Part shown: in pieces, positions 19,798 to 28,068 of the stretch
Numbering within the stretch: position 1 is the first letter of the stretch
Layout: each line of letters opens with the position of its first letter
IMG/VR virus record: IMGVR_UViG_3300008266_000027
Location: 101,837-165,836 of that record
Length of the DNA: 64,000 nt
Origin: a virus
Strand: one strand, 5' to 3'
The notes under the pieces: model-generated
Seen by the model: only the letters and a program-made list of their open reading frames with translations
Database searches by the model: none
Told to the model about the DNA's origin: nothing
Position numbers and translations under genes: made by a program

Positions 19798-20809
19798 CGC
19801 TACCTCCAAATACATAGTCAATATTCCAATTAGAACTTACACCCTTAGAGTAAGTAGTAACTCTCTGTGCAAAGAAATCCTGAAACTCTACTCCAGCGCT
19901 GAGAGCGTCGAACCACTCCATGCGCTTTATTGCGTCCTTGTCTATATTCTTCCAGTTACTAGAGTAACCTAGATCCTGAAGCTTAGTGTTAGTTCTATAT
20001 CTGATGTATTGCTTTAGGTCGTCTTTATCTAGACCCTCAACACCTAGGTTGAACATCTTATCTACTGATACGTCGCCAGTAGGACTTTTGAAGCACATAT
20101 CAATGAAGTCGTCTTCTAGCTTAACAGTAAGTCTTGCAGCCTCATAGATATCTTCTTCTACGGCCTCTTTGACGCCTGGATTTTCTTTGCAGTATTCTCT
20201 GAATAACCAGCAACCAGCTTCACTATGAAGCGACTCGTCTCTAATAGACCAAGTTACTATTTGACCAACGCCTTTTAATTTATTAAAGCGAGAAAAGTTT
20301 AGTAGGATGGCAAAACTAGAGAACAAGTGTACGCCTTCTGTGAAGGCAGAAAATACAGCGAGTGATCTTGCTATCTCTTCTTTGCTTGTCTTTATTGCTT
20401 TAATATCTTTTAATCTATTTAATTTTGCAACCGTTGCGTCATCTTTAAGAAATGCTGCATAGTCGTCGAGACCAAGAGAATCATTGAGATAAGAATAACC
20501 CCAGATATGTATCGCCTCCATGCCTGCAAAAGTATTTGCCATCATGCAAACTTCTGGTTTAACAAACCATTTAGCAACTTTTCTAGACCAATAGTCTTCT
20601 ACATGAATTTCTGCTTGAGTAAAGCCTTTAAGGACGTTGCCAACAACCGATCTCTCTACTTCATTAAGAGAAGTTTTCCAATCGTTTATGTCCCCTGCCA
20701 TACTTACTTCTGTTGGAAGCCAGTGAGCCTGCTGTTGTTTTTCAAAATACTCGAAGGCTTTTGGATACTCGAAAGGTTTATATACTTCTCGTTTCTGAGT
20801 AAGAGACAT
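19781..20809 (-). CDS. nrdB: Ribonucleotide reductase class I, small subunit, 342 aa
   Basis: Ferritin-like radical-generating subunit. EAIHIWGYSY supplies the Glu, His and, seven residues after the Glu, the radical Tyr; EGVHLFSSF and RDESLHSEAG supply the second set of metal ligands. Length is normal. Start follows AAAGGAGTAGCG. Gene order is nrdB before nrdA, the reverse of the usual bacterial order. The C-terminal tail (VFGGSDAEND) would bind NrdA. A host-like promoter lies 160 bases upstream. Confidence 0.95.
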   Translation of the reverse strand: MSLTQKREVYKPFEYPKAFEYFEKQQQAHWLPTEVSMAGDINDWKTSLNEVERSVVGNVLKGFTQAEIHVEDYWSRKVAKWFVKPEVCMMANTFAGMEAIHIWGYSYLNDSLGLDDYAAFLKDDATVAKLNRLKDIKAIKTSKEEIARSLAVFSAFTEGVHLFSSFAILLNFSRFNKLKGVGQIVTWSIRDESLHSEAGCWLFREYCKENPGVKEAVEEDIYEAARLTVKLEDDFIDMCFKSPTGDVSVDKMFNLGVEGLDKDDLKQYIRYRTNTKLQDLGYSSNWKNIDKDAIKRMEWFDALSAGVEFQDFFAQRVTTYSKGVSSNWNIDYVFGGSDAEND

Positions 20810-20968
20810 CGCTACTCCTTTTATGAGCTTTTCTATTTTTGCTTGTTTAGCGTAGAATAACTAGTGCATTAGATACGTGGGTGATAGTTAATTCTTGAAT
20901 ATGATAAGTTATTGAATTTATTATATCTATTTTTCATCTATTTCCCTTATCCGCATTGTGTTATGAAA

Positions 20969-20977
20969 ATTATACCA
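20969..20977 (-). promoter_or_regulatory. Class I extended -10 (TGGTATAAT) for nrdBA
   Basis: Minus-strand TGGTATAAT; a weak -35 TTGATG lies 19 bases upstream. The leader to nrdB is about 155 bases (20810-20968) without a gene; I see no clear NrdR-box pair in it. Confidence 0.6.
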
Positions 20978-20999
20978 TGCACTAGCCATTAAACATCAA

Positions 21000-21011
21000 C
21001 AGATTCGATTT
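21000..21011 (+). promoter_or_regulatory. Class II promoter motif (CAGATTCGATTT)
   Basis: Twenty bases before ATG 21032, with ACGGAGG as ribosome-binding site. It is back to back with the nrdBA promoter. Confidence 0.75.
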
Positions 21012-21031
21012 TTTTTTAACGGAGGATTTAC

Positions 21032-21349
21032 ATGAGTAAAATTATAGTTTGCACTTGTTGCCAATGTGAATTTGAGCTAACACCTAAAAAACCTGGAAAA
21101 ATAGGCGTATGCGAAGATTGCGCTAACGAAACTGTTACTAGGTATACTGGTAATATGATCTTTGATCACAAAACAGGAGCAGATATTCAGATCAACTCTG
21201 ACCCTGAGCTTACTAAGTATATTATTGAATCAACTAAATTGCGCAGCAAGACTTCTAATCTAGGAAATAATCTGAAGGCTAACTCCGGTAAGTCGCGCTC
21301 ATCTGGGCTTGTTTACGCTGCAGGCGGTAGAAATCGTCGTCGTGAATAG
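21032..21349 (+). CDS. Conserved phage Zn-finger protein, 105 aa
   Basis: Four Cys in the first 30 residues (CTCCQC, VCEDC) with PGKIGVCEDC, then GNMIFDHKTGADIQINSDPELT. I recall this pattern (GNMI..HKTGA.IQI.SDP) from many large phages. The basic Ser/Arg-rich tail suggests nucleic-acid contact. Function unknown. Confidence 0.8.
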   Translation: MSKIIVCTCCQCEFELTPKKPGKIGVCEDCANETVTRYTGNMIFDHKTGADIQINSDPELTKYIIESTKLRSKTSNLGNNLKANSGKSRSSGLVYAAGGRNRRRE

Positions 21350-21355
21350 TATAAT
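21350..21355 (+). promoter_or_regulatory. Class I-like -10 (TATAAT)
   Basis: AGTATAATT directly after the stop of the previous gene, 18 bases before ATG 21374. No -35 seen; could be chance in AT-rich DNA. Confidence 0.35.
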
Positions 21356-21373
21356 TAAACAAAGGAGGTAAGC

Positions 21374-21544
21374 ATGGATTTAATAAGGACGATCGTGCTT
21401 CTGTGCAGTGTTACGTCTGGCAGAGATTCCGCTGACTATGTTGAAAAACTCCAGTTAAAATGCCAGCAGCATTATGTTAAGTGTTTAGAGAATACAAGTA
21501 CATACAGAGATCTTTCTAGATGTATAAAAGAAAGAAAATTATGA
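21374..21544 (+). CDS. Small Cys-containing protein, paralogue of 3451, 56 aa
   Basis: Hydrophobic N-terminus (MDLIRTIVLLCSVTSG) and LKCQQHYVKCL ... DLSRCIKER, matching the protein at 3451. Probably exported or membrane-anchored with disulphides. AGGAGG precedes the start. It leads directly into clpS-clpA. Confidence 0.7.
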   Translation: MDLIRTIVLLCSVTSGRDSADYVEKLQLKCQQHYVKCLENTSTYRDLSRCIKERKL

Positions 21545-21551
21545 GGTTAAT

Positions 21552-21890
21552 ATGTCAAGCACTAAAGAACTAACGGATGTTGCAGTCGCAGAAAAAGAGA
21601 GTATACGAGAGCCGTCAAAGTATGACGTTATAGTTCACAATAACCAGCACACCTCATATGACGAGGTCATAATCATACTATCTAATGCCTTTGAGATGAA
21701 TTATCAGCAGGCACTAGATTTAGCAAATGTTGTTCACACAGAAGGCAAAGGCAGATGCGGAACTTATAGTAAAGAGGTCGCAGAAATGAAGCTAGTGCTT
21801 ATAAACACTATAAAAGAATCACTGTCTCAAATAGTACCACAGAGAGCTAAAGAAATAAAGATGCTATTATTTACAATAGAGAAGAACTAG
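21552..21890 (+). CDS. clpS: ClpS-like N-degron adaptor, 112 aa
   Basis: Residues 22-100 align by eye with bacterial ClpS: PSKYDVIVHNNQHTSYDEVI (compare [20 protein letters not shown] of E. coli), then VVHTEGKGRCGTYSKEVAEM (compare [20 protein letters not shown]). ClpS binds N-terminal destabilising residues and delivers substrates to ClpA. The gene lies eight bases upstream of clpA. The acidic loop (NDD) is replaced by NNQ and the N-terminal extension is short, so substrate range may differ. Confidence 0.88.
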   Translation: MSSTKELTDVAVAEKESIREPSKYDVIVHNNQHTSYDEVIIILSNAFEMNYQQALDLANVVHTEGKGRCGTYSKEVAEMKLVLINTIKESLSQIVPQRAKEIKMLLFTIEKN

Positions 21891-21897
21891 GAGCAAT

Positions 21898-24198
21898 ATG
21901 ACTAACAAGATTACAGAAGAAGTCATTAATGGTGTTATAGCTGAGTCTAATATAAACACAATATCTGTATGTAAGTTCTTTCGCTATTGTCTAAAAGAAG
22001 ATTTTAAAGAAAATATATCTTTTTTAAAAGCAAAAGGCGCAGACATAGAGTTCTTAAAAGATTCTCTAGACAATCATATAGAGGTAGAAGACGCACAACT
22101 TGAGATATTTAGTCAAGTTAAAACACTTATGAACAGATCATCTCAACTGGAACCAGCAATGACTCCAGAGTTGAGCAAAGTATTTGATCTTATGAAAAAA
22201 GCTGCAAGCAAAGATCAGCGACCAATGTATTTTGAAGATATGATAAATGCCATACATGTGCTAGGAAAGTCTGATCCTGACATGTACATAATCTACTTCT
22301 TAAAAAAATCTGGCTACAAGCATGATCCAGAATCTTCGCCTGGCGCACGCGGTAAATATAAGTTTATAGGAGAACTATGCGATGACTTAAATGCCAGAGC
22401 AAGCAAGAAACTCATAGATCCACTAATTGGTAGACGAAAAGAAGTAGAGCGGATGGTAGAAATTCTAGCTCATTATAAGAAGAAAAACCCTATGCTTGTT
22501 GGTTTACCAGGTGTTGGTAAAACAGCAGTAGTCGAGGGTCTAGCCTCTATGATTGAGCAGAATTTAGTACCAGAGTCACTTAAAAAATCAAGAATATACT
22601 CATTGAATGTAGGCAACATATTGGCTGGTTCAAAGTTTCGTGGTGAATTTGAAGACAAGGTCAAGGGTGTACTGCAAGATCTTAAGACTATGAAAGAAAA
22701 AGAAGGCATTAACGCCATACTATTCATAGACGAAGTGCATCAGGTGATGGGCGCAGGCGCAGGTGGAAGCAAGGAAGGTGTGGATCTAGCTAACATGATT
22801 AAGCCTGGTCTTGCCAATGGCGATCTTAGCTGTATCGGTGCAACAACAGATGATGAATACAACCAGAAGATTCTTAAAGATAAAGCACTTATGCGCAGAT
22901 TTCAGGTAGTAAAAATTGAAGAGCCTTCAGCAGAAGAGACTCTTCGCATACTAGAACAGGGAATAAAGCCCGTACTAGAGTCTTATCACGGAGTTAAATA
23001 CTCTAGAGAAGTTCTAGAGCGAATAGTCGATCTATCAAAACAGTATGTAACCAGTCAGTTTTTTCCGGACAAGGCCATATCTATAGCCGACTCAGTCGGT
23101 GCTAGAATTAAAACTACACTTAAGGCGGAAAGAGTTGATGCTACAGTAGACGACGTAGAGGAGATAGTTTCTTCCATTACTGGAACGCCGGTGTCTGCTT
23201 TCAAAAAAACTCGTAGTAAAGAAACTTATGTCGATATAGCTAAAAATATAAAATCTACTATTTTTGGTCAGGATTCGGCGATTGATCGAGTAACTGAGCA
23301 GGTCGAATTAGCCAAAGCTGGATTGCGAGACGAGGGTCAGCCGATAGGTTCTTTTTTATTGCTAGGCCCAACAGGAACAGGGAAGACCGAGTTGGCAAAG
23401 CAGATAGCTGCACAAACTGACTCGCATTTCTTTCAGCTCAATATGTCAGAATTCTCTGAAGAGCACGCCGTTGCAAAGTTGTTCGGAGCTCCTCCAGGCT
23501 ATGAGGGACACGATCAAGGTGGTGTACTCACCAATGAGATAATGAAGTATCCGCACACTATCTTGCTTCTTGATGAGATTGAAAAGGCAAATAAGAAAGT
23601 CTATGACGCATTATTAGGCATCATTGACGGTGCGCAGATGACAGATGGCAGAGATAATAAGGTAGATTTTGGCAATGTGCTTATACTAATGACATCGAAT
23701 GCTGGAGCTTCACAGGCCGCTAGAACTAAAAAACCGGTTGGAATAACTAGCGATGATGACGATGCAAAGAATGCAAAAGCAAAGAGTATGGATGGCGTAT
23801 TAAAGGATACATTTAGCCCGGAATTTAGAAACAAACTTACAGGCGTTGTATTGTTTGATTCATTGCAAAAAGATGTTATCATTAAAATAGTAGAAAAATT
23901 TATAAAAGTTGCACAAGTAAAGCTAATGGCAAAAGGCATAAAATTAACTGCAAGTAAAAAGGCAAAAGAATTCATGGCAGACAAAGGCTATGATCCAGAG
24001 ATGGGTGCTAGGCCTATTAAAAAGCTAATAGATGATCTTATAGTCAAACCTCTTGTTAAACCACTTCTTAAAAAAGAAGTTGAAGCTGGTGATACAGTAA
24101 AAGTTATATTAGTAGATAACGAGATTAAACTTGAATTCATAAAACCAAAGCAGCAAGAGGAGGTGGCGGATGCAGTTGACCCTGGCACAGCAGGATAG
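21898..24198 (+). CDS. clpA: ClpA-type AAA+ unfoldase, 766 aa
   Basis: N-domain (1-140), then two AAA+ modules: Walker A GLPGVGKT (202-209) with ILFIDE (274-279), and GPTGTGKT (490-497) with ILLLDE (555-560). Length matches E. coli ClpA and there is no ClpB middle domain. Where E. coli has the ClpP-docking IGL loop, this protein has VGI (614-616) followed by an acidic run, so ClpP docking is likely. It should form a hexamer that feeds proteins to ClpP. AGGAGCAAT precedes the ATG. Confidence 0.95.
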   Translation: MTNKITEEVINGVIAESNINTISVCKFFRYCLKEDFKENISFLKAKGADIEFLKDSLDNHIEVEDAQLEIFSQVKTLMNRSSQLEPAMTPELSKVFDLMKKAASKDQRPMYFEDMINAIHVLGKSDPDMYIIYFLKKSGYKHDPESSPGARGKYKFIGELCDDLNARASKKLIDPLIGRRKEVERMVEILAHYKKKNPMLVGLPGVGKTAVVEGLASMIEQNLVPESLKKSRIYSLNVGNILAGSKFRGEFEDKVKGVLQDLKTMKEKEGINAILFIDEVHQVMGAGAGGSKEGVDLANMIKPGLANGDLSCIGATTDDEYNQKILKDKALMRRFQVVKIEEPSAEETLRILEQGIKPVLESYHGVKYSREVLERIVDLSKQYVTSQFFPDKAISIADSVGARIKTTLKAERVDATVDDVEEIVSSITGTPVSAFKKTRSKETYVDIAKNIKSTIFGQDSAIDRVTEQVELAKAGLRDEGQPIGSFLLLGPTGTGKTELAKQIAAQTDSHFFQLNMSEFSEEHAVAKLFGAPPGYEGHDQGGVLTNEIMKYPHTILLLDEIEKANKKVYDALLGIIDGAQMTDGRDNKVDFGNVLILMTSNAGASQAARTKKPVGITSDDDDAKNAKAKSMDGVLKDTFSPEFRNKLTGVVLFDSLQKDVIIKIVEKFIKVAQVKLMAKGIKLTASKKAKEFMADKGYDPEMGARPIKKLIDDLIVKPLVKPLLKKEVEAGDTVKVILVDNEIKLEFIKPKQQEEVADAVDPGTAG

Positions 24199-24316
24199 CG
24201 TTCGCTACTATAGATTAGTAGCTTTTTTGGTAAAACTTGAATTAGAAATAGAGATGACTCCAGCGATGGAATATGTACTCTACAATACTATTAACTGGAG
24301 CCTAGCGCCAGAGTAA
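24170..24316 (+). CDS. KLxII-family microprotein, 48 aa
   Basis: ATG 24170 lies inside the end of clpA, after AGAGGAGG. Core YRLVAFLVKLELEIEMTPAM, then an aromatic/Asn helix. Placement and ribosome-binding site suggest coupled translation with clpA. Confidence 0.65.
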   Translation: MQLTLAQQDSVRYYRLVAFLVKLELEIEMTPAMEYVLYNTINWSLAPE

Positions 24317-24323
24317 GGAAAAG

Positions 24324-24569
24324 ATGCTTAATCTTTATAGTTTTGGAGAGACATCAAAAAAGATACTGGCTGCTTTTATGTACATAAGTTATTCATTAAA
24401 TATGTTAGGCATTTTTATGTTTGGCTATAGTATAATTATTGCAATAGCGATTCAGTTTTTAGTAGATTTTACGGTAGTCGCAGTTCTTTCCTATAGAGAA
24501 ACTTTACAGGAAGTAGACTACCACATAAAGTTAAAAGCTACAAAAAGTGTATATAGATTATTAAAATAA
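24324..24569 (+). CDS. Membrane protein, two TM helices, 81 aa
   Basis: ATG 24324 after AAGGAAAAG. Hydrophobic stretches about 14-32 and 33-57; basic C-terminus (KLKATKSVYRLLK). No recognised family; possible inner-membrane protein. Confidence 0.65.
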   Translation: MLNLYSFGETSKKILAAFMYISYSLNMLGIFMFGYSIIIAIAIQFLVDFTVVAVLSYRETLQEVDYHIKLKATKSVYRLLK

Positions 24570-24579
24570 ATGAGGGTAC

Positions 24580-25284
24580 ATGCAAGTAAGGCTTGTAGCA
24601 CATACAAAGATAGACGATTCATATATGAACCATCTACTTGAATCAGATGACGGTGCTGATGTCTTTATTAATAATGTGCAGTCGCTAGAAGGTCTAGTCG
24701 CTTACATGGCTAGAGTAAGCTCTTCAGATCAGAAAAATCCTAGCTACGCAGGCCTCATCAGATACTGCATGAATCATGGTCACTGGTCAATATTAGAAAC
24801 AGGTAACGCTACATTTGAGATAGAGACTTCCAGAGCTATCTCGGCTCAGATACTTAGGCATAGATCGTTCAGCTTCCAGGAGTTTAGTCAGCGCTATCAG
24901 TCGGTTGACGAAAGCGGTATAGAGTTGTTTGTAGCAAGAAGACAAGATGTAAAAAACAGACAGAACTCTATAGACGATCTAGATGAAGCAGTAAAGCAAG
25001 AATGGGAAGATCGCCAACTAGAAAACTGGCGGTCAGCATTTGATCACTATAAGTGGGCTTTGGACAACGGTATAGCTAAAGAAACTGCTCGCGCAGTGCT
25101 TCCGGTGCAAGCCAGAACTCGTATGTTCATGAACGGCACTCTAAGATCATGGGTGCACTATGTTAATTTAAGAACTGATCCGTCAACTCAGAAAGAGCAC
25201 AGAGATATTGCTGAAGAAATAAAAAGTCAGCTAACACAGGCTTTTCCAGTTATAGCAGAGGCGGCAGGTTGGAAAACCAGATGA
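24580..25284 (+). CDS. thyX: FAD-dependent thymidylate synthase, 234 aa
   Basis: Makes dTMP from dUMP with methylene-THF, FAD and NADPH. The ThyX signature RHRX7S is present (R93-H94-R95 to S103: RHRSFSFQEFS). SARVSS-like MARVSSSD, HGHWSILE and RAVLPVQARTRMFM are further family features. Length is normal for the homotetrameric enzyme. It coexists with a ThyA-fold gene at 43242, which implies a separate job for the latter. Confidence 0.95.
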   Translation: MQVRLVAHTKIDDSYMNHLLESDDGADVFINNVQSLEGLVAYMARVSSSDQKNPSYAGLIRYCMNHGHWSILETGNATFEIETSRAISAQILRHRSFSFQEFSQRYQSVDESGIELFVARRQDVKNRQNSIDDLDEAVKQEWEDRQLENWRSAFDHYKWALDNGIAKETARAVLPVQARTRMFMNGTLRSWVHYVNLRTDPSTQKEHRDIAEEIKSQLTQAFPVIAEAAGWKTR

Positions 25285-25721
25285 AAAAAGAGCATATACT
25301 CATATTGCTTGAAAGAGTAGAAGAGATGCTTATTTCTAGTACGCCAGAAAATTGGCCAAATGGAATTAATTACGAGGTTCGCTATGACGAACGCATAATA
25401 AATAAGATGCAGTTTACACTTAAGCGTTGTTTTATAACTTTATGGGAGAGTAGTAGCGGTAAGGGTATATCTTTGCAGTTTAGCGTTGGATCAAACTGCA
25501 TAAATAGTTCCTATGAGGCACCTAACTTTTTCGTAAGATGGCTATGCCCCGTTTGGCGAACATGGAAAAGAATTAAGTGGAGGCTTATGTACTTACATAA
25601 GCAGAATAAGAAAATTATAGCAAAAAAAGAATTAGACGAGCAAATAGCAGTATTTAATAATCTATATTACACTCAGTTTCCTGACGATATAGACGACATT
25701 TTTTTAGACGATGAAGACTAG
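25281..25721 (+). CDS. Hypothetical protein, 146 aa
   Basis: ATG 25281 overlaps the thyX stop. Helical start (KKEHILILLERVEEML), aromatic middle (FFVRWLCPVWRTWKRIKW), basic helix and acidic end (DDIDDIFLDDED). No family recognised. Confidence 0.65.
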   Translation: MKKEHILILLERVEEMLISSTPENWPNGINYEVRYDERIINKMQFTLKRCFITLWESSSGKGISLQFSVGSNCINSSYEAPNFFVRWLCPVWRTWKRIKWRLMYLHKQNKKIIAKKELDEQIAVFNNLYYTQFPDDIDDIFLDDED

Positions 25722-25729
25722 GAGGTCTT

Positions 25730-26083
25730 ATGATGGATTTACTCAGATTCATGCTCTGCTCTCAGGTTGCATTTGTAGAAAAGCGCATATATAAGCCAAA
25801 TAACTCTAAAGCTTTTAAAGAGCAAGCACTGCAATTGATAGCACTAACTACGGAAAAGTCCAATAACTTAGATACTTTTAAGCTAGGTGTTAATCTTGCA
25901 AAAATTAAGCTTGATGACAAAAAACCTAATTATATTGTGGCGTTGTTTTCAGATGACTATAAATACAAAATGTTAGCTATAGAATTAGCAGAAGACATAG
26001 CAAGTAGTATAGATACAAGATTTGTGTCCGGAGGCTCAAAAGCCTATCTTGGTCTTTTGCCAGAGGTGAAATTTATATGTTAA
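25730..26083 (+). CDS. Hypothetical protein, 117 aa
   Basis: Two adjacent ATGs (25730, 25733) follow AGGAGG; the second is better spaced. Mixed alpha/beta (LQLIALTTEKS, YIVALFSDDYKYKML). No recognised domain. It overlaps the next gene by seven bases. Confidence 0.65.
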   Translation: MMDLLRFMLCSQVAFVEKRIYKPNNSKAFKEQALQLIALTTEKSNNLDTFKLGVNLAKIKLDDKKPNYIVALFSDDYKYKMLAIELAEDIASSIDTRFVSGGSKAYLGLLPEVKFIC

Positions 26084-26301
26084 AACATGATCGCTATATG
26101 GTCGATAATATGGTTAAAAACAGTATAAATGCCTATCCTCCACCCTATGAAGCAGTAGGATGGCCTCCTGGTATACAGGACTTTATAAGGCAAGTAGCTC
26201 ATGCAGCAGCAATGGAGATTATAGAAAATATCTATACACAGCTAGAACTAGAAGATAAAGCAGAGAGAATTATTCTTTCTGAGGATAACCATATCAAATA
26301 G
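26077..26301 (+). CDS. Hypothetical protein, 74 aa
   Basis: ATG 26077 after AGAGGTG. Pro-rich middle (AYPPPYEAVGWPPGI) then a helix (HAAAMEIIENIYTQLELE). No recognised domain. It precedes clpP. Confidence 0.65.
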   Translation: MLKHDRYMVDNMVKNSINAYPPPYEAVGWPPGIQDFIRQVAHAAAMEIIENIYTQLELEDKAERIILSEDNHIK

Positions 26302-26331
26302 CAGATATTTGCTTTTGATAAAAAGGATTTT

Positions 26332-27003
26332 ATGTCTGACAATTCGATCGATGACATTGTGGTTAACGAATTTACAGAACAGTCTGCGAGAAACTTTAGA
26401 AAGCATTTGATTTCTAGAGCGGTAAGTGATCCTGGAGTCCCCATCATAGTCTACATAGACTCATATGGTGGTTCACTTGATTCACTTAATTCTATGCTGG
26501 AAACCATAGAGCAGGTCGCCAGTCCTATAATCACCGTGTGTATGGGTAAAGCAATGAGCTGCGGTGCAGTCTTGCTTGCTGCAGGTGATCATCGTTTCTG
26601 CGGAAGATCATCGAGGGTGATGATACATCAGGCTACTGGTGGTGACTATGGTCCTATAGAGAGTCTACAGAAAAATGTAGATGAGTGCAAAAGAATGAAC
26701 GAGTCTTTTATGGCTTTTCTCGCTAAACGCTGCGGAAAATCCTTAGATCAACTTAAAAAAATAATTAAAGACAACGATTCTCGCGATCTATATCTTAGTG
26801 CAGAAGACTGCAGGAAGTTTGGTATAGTCGACTTCATAGGTATGCCTCACATAAAGCCTCTAACTATGTATCAAATAGATATTGCACCAGAAAAAACATA
26901 CGGAAAAGTTTTGAACTTGGAAAAGAAGAACTTAAACAGATTCGATAAAAAAACAAAAAAGAGGAGGACAAATGCCAGATCAAACAGACGAAGTAAAAAA
27001 TAA
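26332..27003 (+). CDS. clpP: ClpP-family serine protease 1, 223 aa
   Basis: Catalytic triad positions are visible: Ser76 in GKAMSCGA, His99 in VMIHQATGG, Asp152 in SRDLYLSAED. The YIDSYGGS segment is the usual substrate-channel loop. ClpP forms two stacked heptamers. There is a basic tail (residues 198-223) not found in E. coli ClpP; it is also where a class II promoter is embedded. No obvious propeptide. With ClpS and ClpA 2-5 kb upstream, this completes a phage Clp protease. Confidence 0.92.
   Translation: MSDNSIDDIVVNEFTEQSARNFRKHLISRAVSDPGVPIIVYIDSYGGSLDSLNSMLETIEQVASPIITVCMGKAMSCGAVLLAAGDHRFCGRSSRVMIHQATGGDYGPIESLQKNVDECKRMNESFMAFLAKRCGKSLDQLKKIIKDNDSRDLYLSAEDCRKFGIVDFIGMPHIKPLTMYQIDIAPEKTYGKVLNLEKKNLNRFDKKTKKRRTNARSNRRSKK
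26937..26948 (+). promoter_or_regulatory. Class II promoter motif (CAGATTCGATAA) inside clpP
   Basis: Located in the last 70 bases of clpP, 23 bases before ATG 26972, with GAGGAGGA as ribosome-binding site. Confidence 0.7.
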
Positions 27004-27304
27004 AGTAACGATTTCAAACGAAGATTGTGCAAATGTTATAAAGTATGCCACACACTTTAACGTGCCGTTATCAGCTGAGTTGCAAGTTGCATTAGATAAA
27101 TTTACAGCTGACAATTCGTTTGAAAATCAACTAGAGATTAAGCTTGAAATGTGCAAATGGATGCTGTCTAGCGCTCATGAGTCTTTTCAAGATAGTCTAT
27201 GGGATGCACCAAAAAAAGCAGCAGAGTCCGTTGTCTTCAATCTTCAATTTGATAAAGATGTGAAAGACGTGCTTACTAAGGGCGACGATTCTGCCCAGGA
27301 ATAG
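26972..27304 (+). CDS. Hypothetical protein, 110 aa
   Basis: Overlaps the end of clpP by 32 bases in another frame, but has its own class II promoter and a strong ribosome-binding site. Helical (VIKYATHFNVPLSAELQVAL, LEMCKWMLSSAHESF). No family recognised. Its end overlaps the convergent sigma gene by 29 bases. Confidence 0.7.
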   Translation: MPDQTDEVKNKVTISNEDCANVIKYATHFNVPLSAELQVALDKFTADNSFENQLEIKLEMCKWMLSSAHESFQDSLWDAPKKAAESVVFNLQFDKDVKDVLTKGDDSAQE

Positions 27305-27755
27305 GTGGTGGTTGGTTATCGGATGGTAAAGATGGTGGCAGATCGTTGGCCTCTGGCATAGGCGGTGGCAGATCGCCACTCTCTGGTAGAGCCGGAGGTG
27401 TTTCTTTTGCAGCAGATGCTTGCTTTTGTTTAGCGGCGCTAGCTCTTGAAGCCAACTCAACCGCTGGATCTACGACTCCTTCCTTGCCGAAGGATCTGTT
27501 TCCAGTGCAATGATCTTGCATTATGCCATCAATTCTTGATCTGGCGTATGTTCTAAATCCGGATGCACCGTGTTTTTGACTATCAAAATCACGTATTGCA
27601 AGCATTAGTCCATGCAATCCAGCATCATAGAGATCATTTGGATGAGTAATTCTATCCGGATACTTTTTGGATTTGCGCGATGCAAGCTCATGTATATCTG
27701 GTAGATATTCTTTAAATAGGTCTTCTATTAGTTTTTGATGATGCTCATTTTTCAT
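27276..27755 (-). CDS. Mini sigma factor, FliA-like region 2 with Pro-rich tail, 159 aa
   Basis: Residues 1-85 match sigma-70 family region 2, closest to FliA/SigD: LIEDLFKEYLPDIHELASRK, then DLYDAGLHGLMLAIRDFDSQ, GFRTYARSRIDGIMQDH (compare the F.TYA..RIRGAM.DE pattern). No regions 3 or 4. The remainder is Ala/Lys then Pro-rich (LPPPMPEANDLPPSLP). A region-2-only factor recalls T4 gp55, which reads -10-only late promoters. Transcribed from a leaderless TGGTATAAT promoter. It probably directs RNA polymerase to the class II motif. Confidence 0.75.
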   Translation of the reverse strand: MKNEHHQKLIEDLFKEYLPDIHELASRKSKKYPDRITHPNDLYDAGLHGLMLAIRDFDSQKHGASGFRTYARSRIDGIMQDHCTGNRSFGKEGVVDPAVELASRASAAKQKQASAAKETPPALPESGDLPPPMPEANDLPPSLPSDNQPPPIPGQNRRP

Positions 27756-27761
27756 GTCACT

Positions 27762-27770
27762 ATTATACCA
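27762..27770 (-). promoter_or_regulatory. Class I extended -10 (TGGTATAAT), leaderless
   Basis: Exactly six bases separate TATAAT from the ATG of the mini-sigma gene, putting +1 on the A of ATG. No ribosome-binding site exists upstream. Confidence 0.7.
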
Positions 27771-27786
27771 TTAGCAGGAGGTATAA

Positions 27787-28068
27787 ATGAATTATATGTT
27801 TTACGAGTCTACTAGAATAGTAGAGAAACAAGAAAAACACGAAAAATCAAGAGCTTACGATCTTATTGAATCTTTAGAAAAAAGCGGATTAGACAATCAT
27901 CATCTGTTTTGTGCGCTGGAGTTGATGAGCAAAAGAGCACAGTCTGAATTTGAGTCAGCCGTCATTTTAAAAGCCAAACAGATACTCATAGCTCACAAGG
28001 AGAAAAATGAAACAGATGACATTAGTATTATTAGTCGCTTTAGTAGCTGCGTGCGCTCCCAAAGCTAG
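27787..28068 (+). CDS. Hypothetical helical protein, 93 aa
   Basis: ATG 27787 after AGGAGG. Charged helices (EKHEKSRAYDLIESLEKSG, HHLFCALELMSKRAQSEF). The last 20 residues overlap the protease gene in another frame. No recognised domain. Confidence 0.65.
   Translation: MNYMFYESTRIVEKQEKHEKSRAYDLIESLEKSGLDNHHLFCALELMSKRAQSEFESAVILKAKQILIAHKEKNETDDISIISRFSSCVRSQS

Noticed and set aside
23601-24188. Minus-strand open frames inside clpA
   Set aside because: Antisense shadows of a strongly conserved gene.
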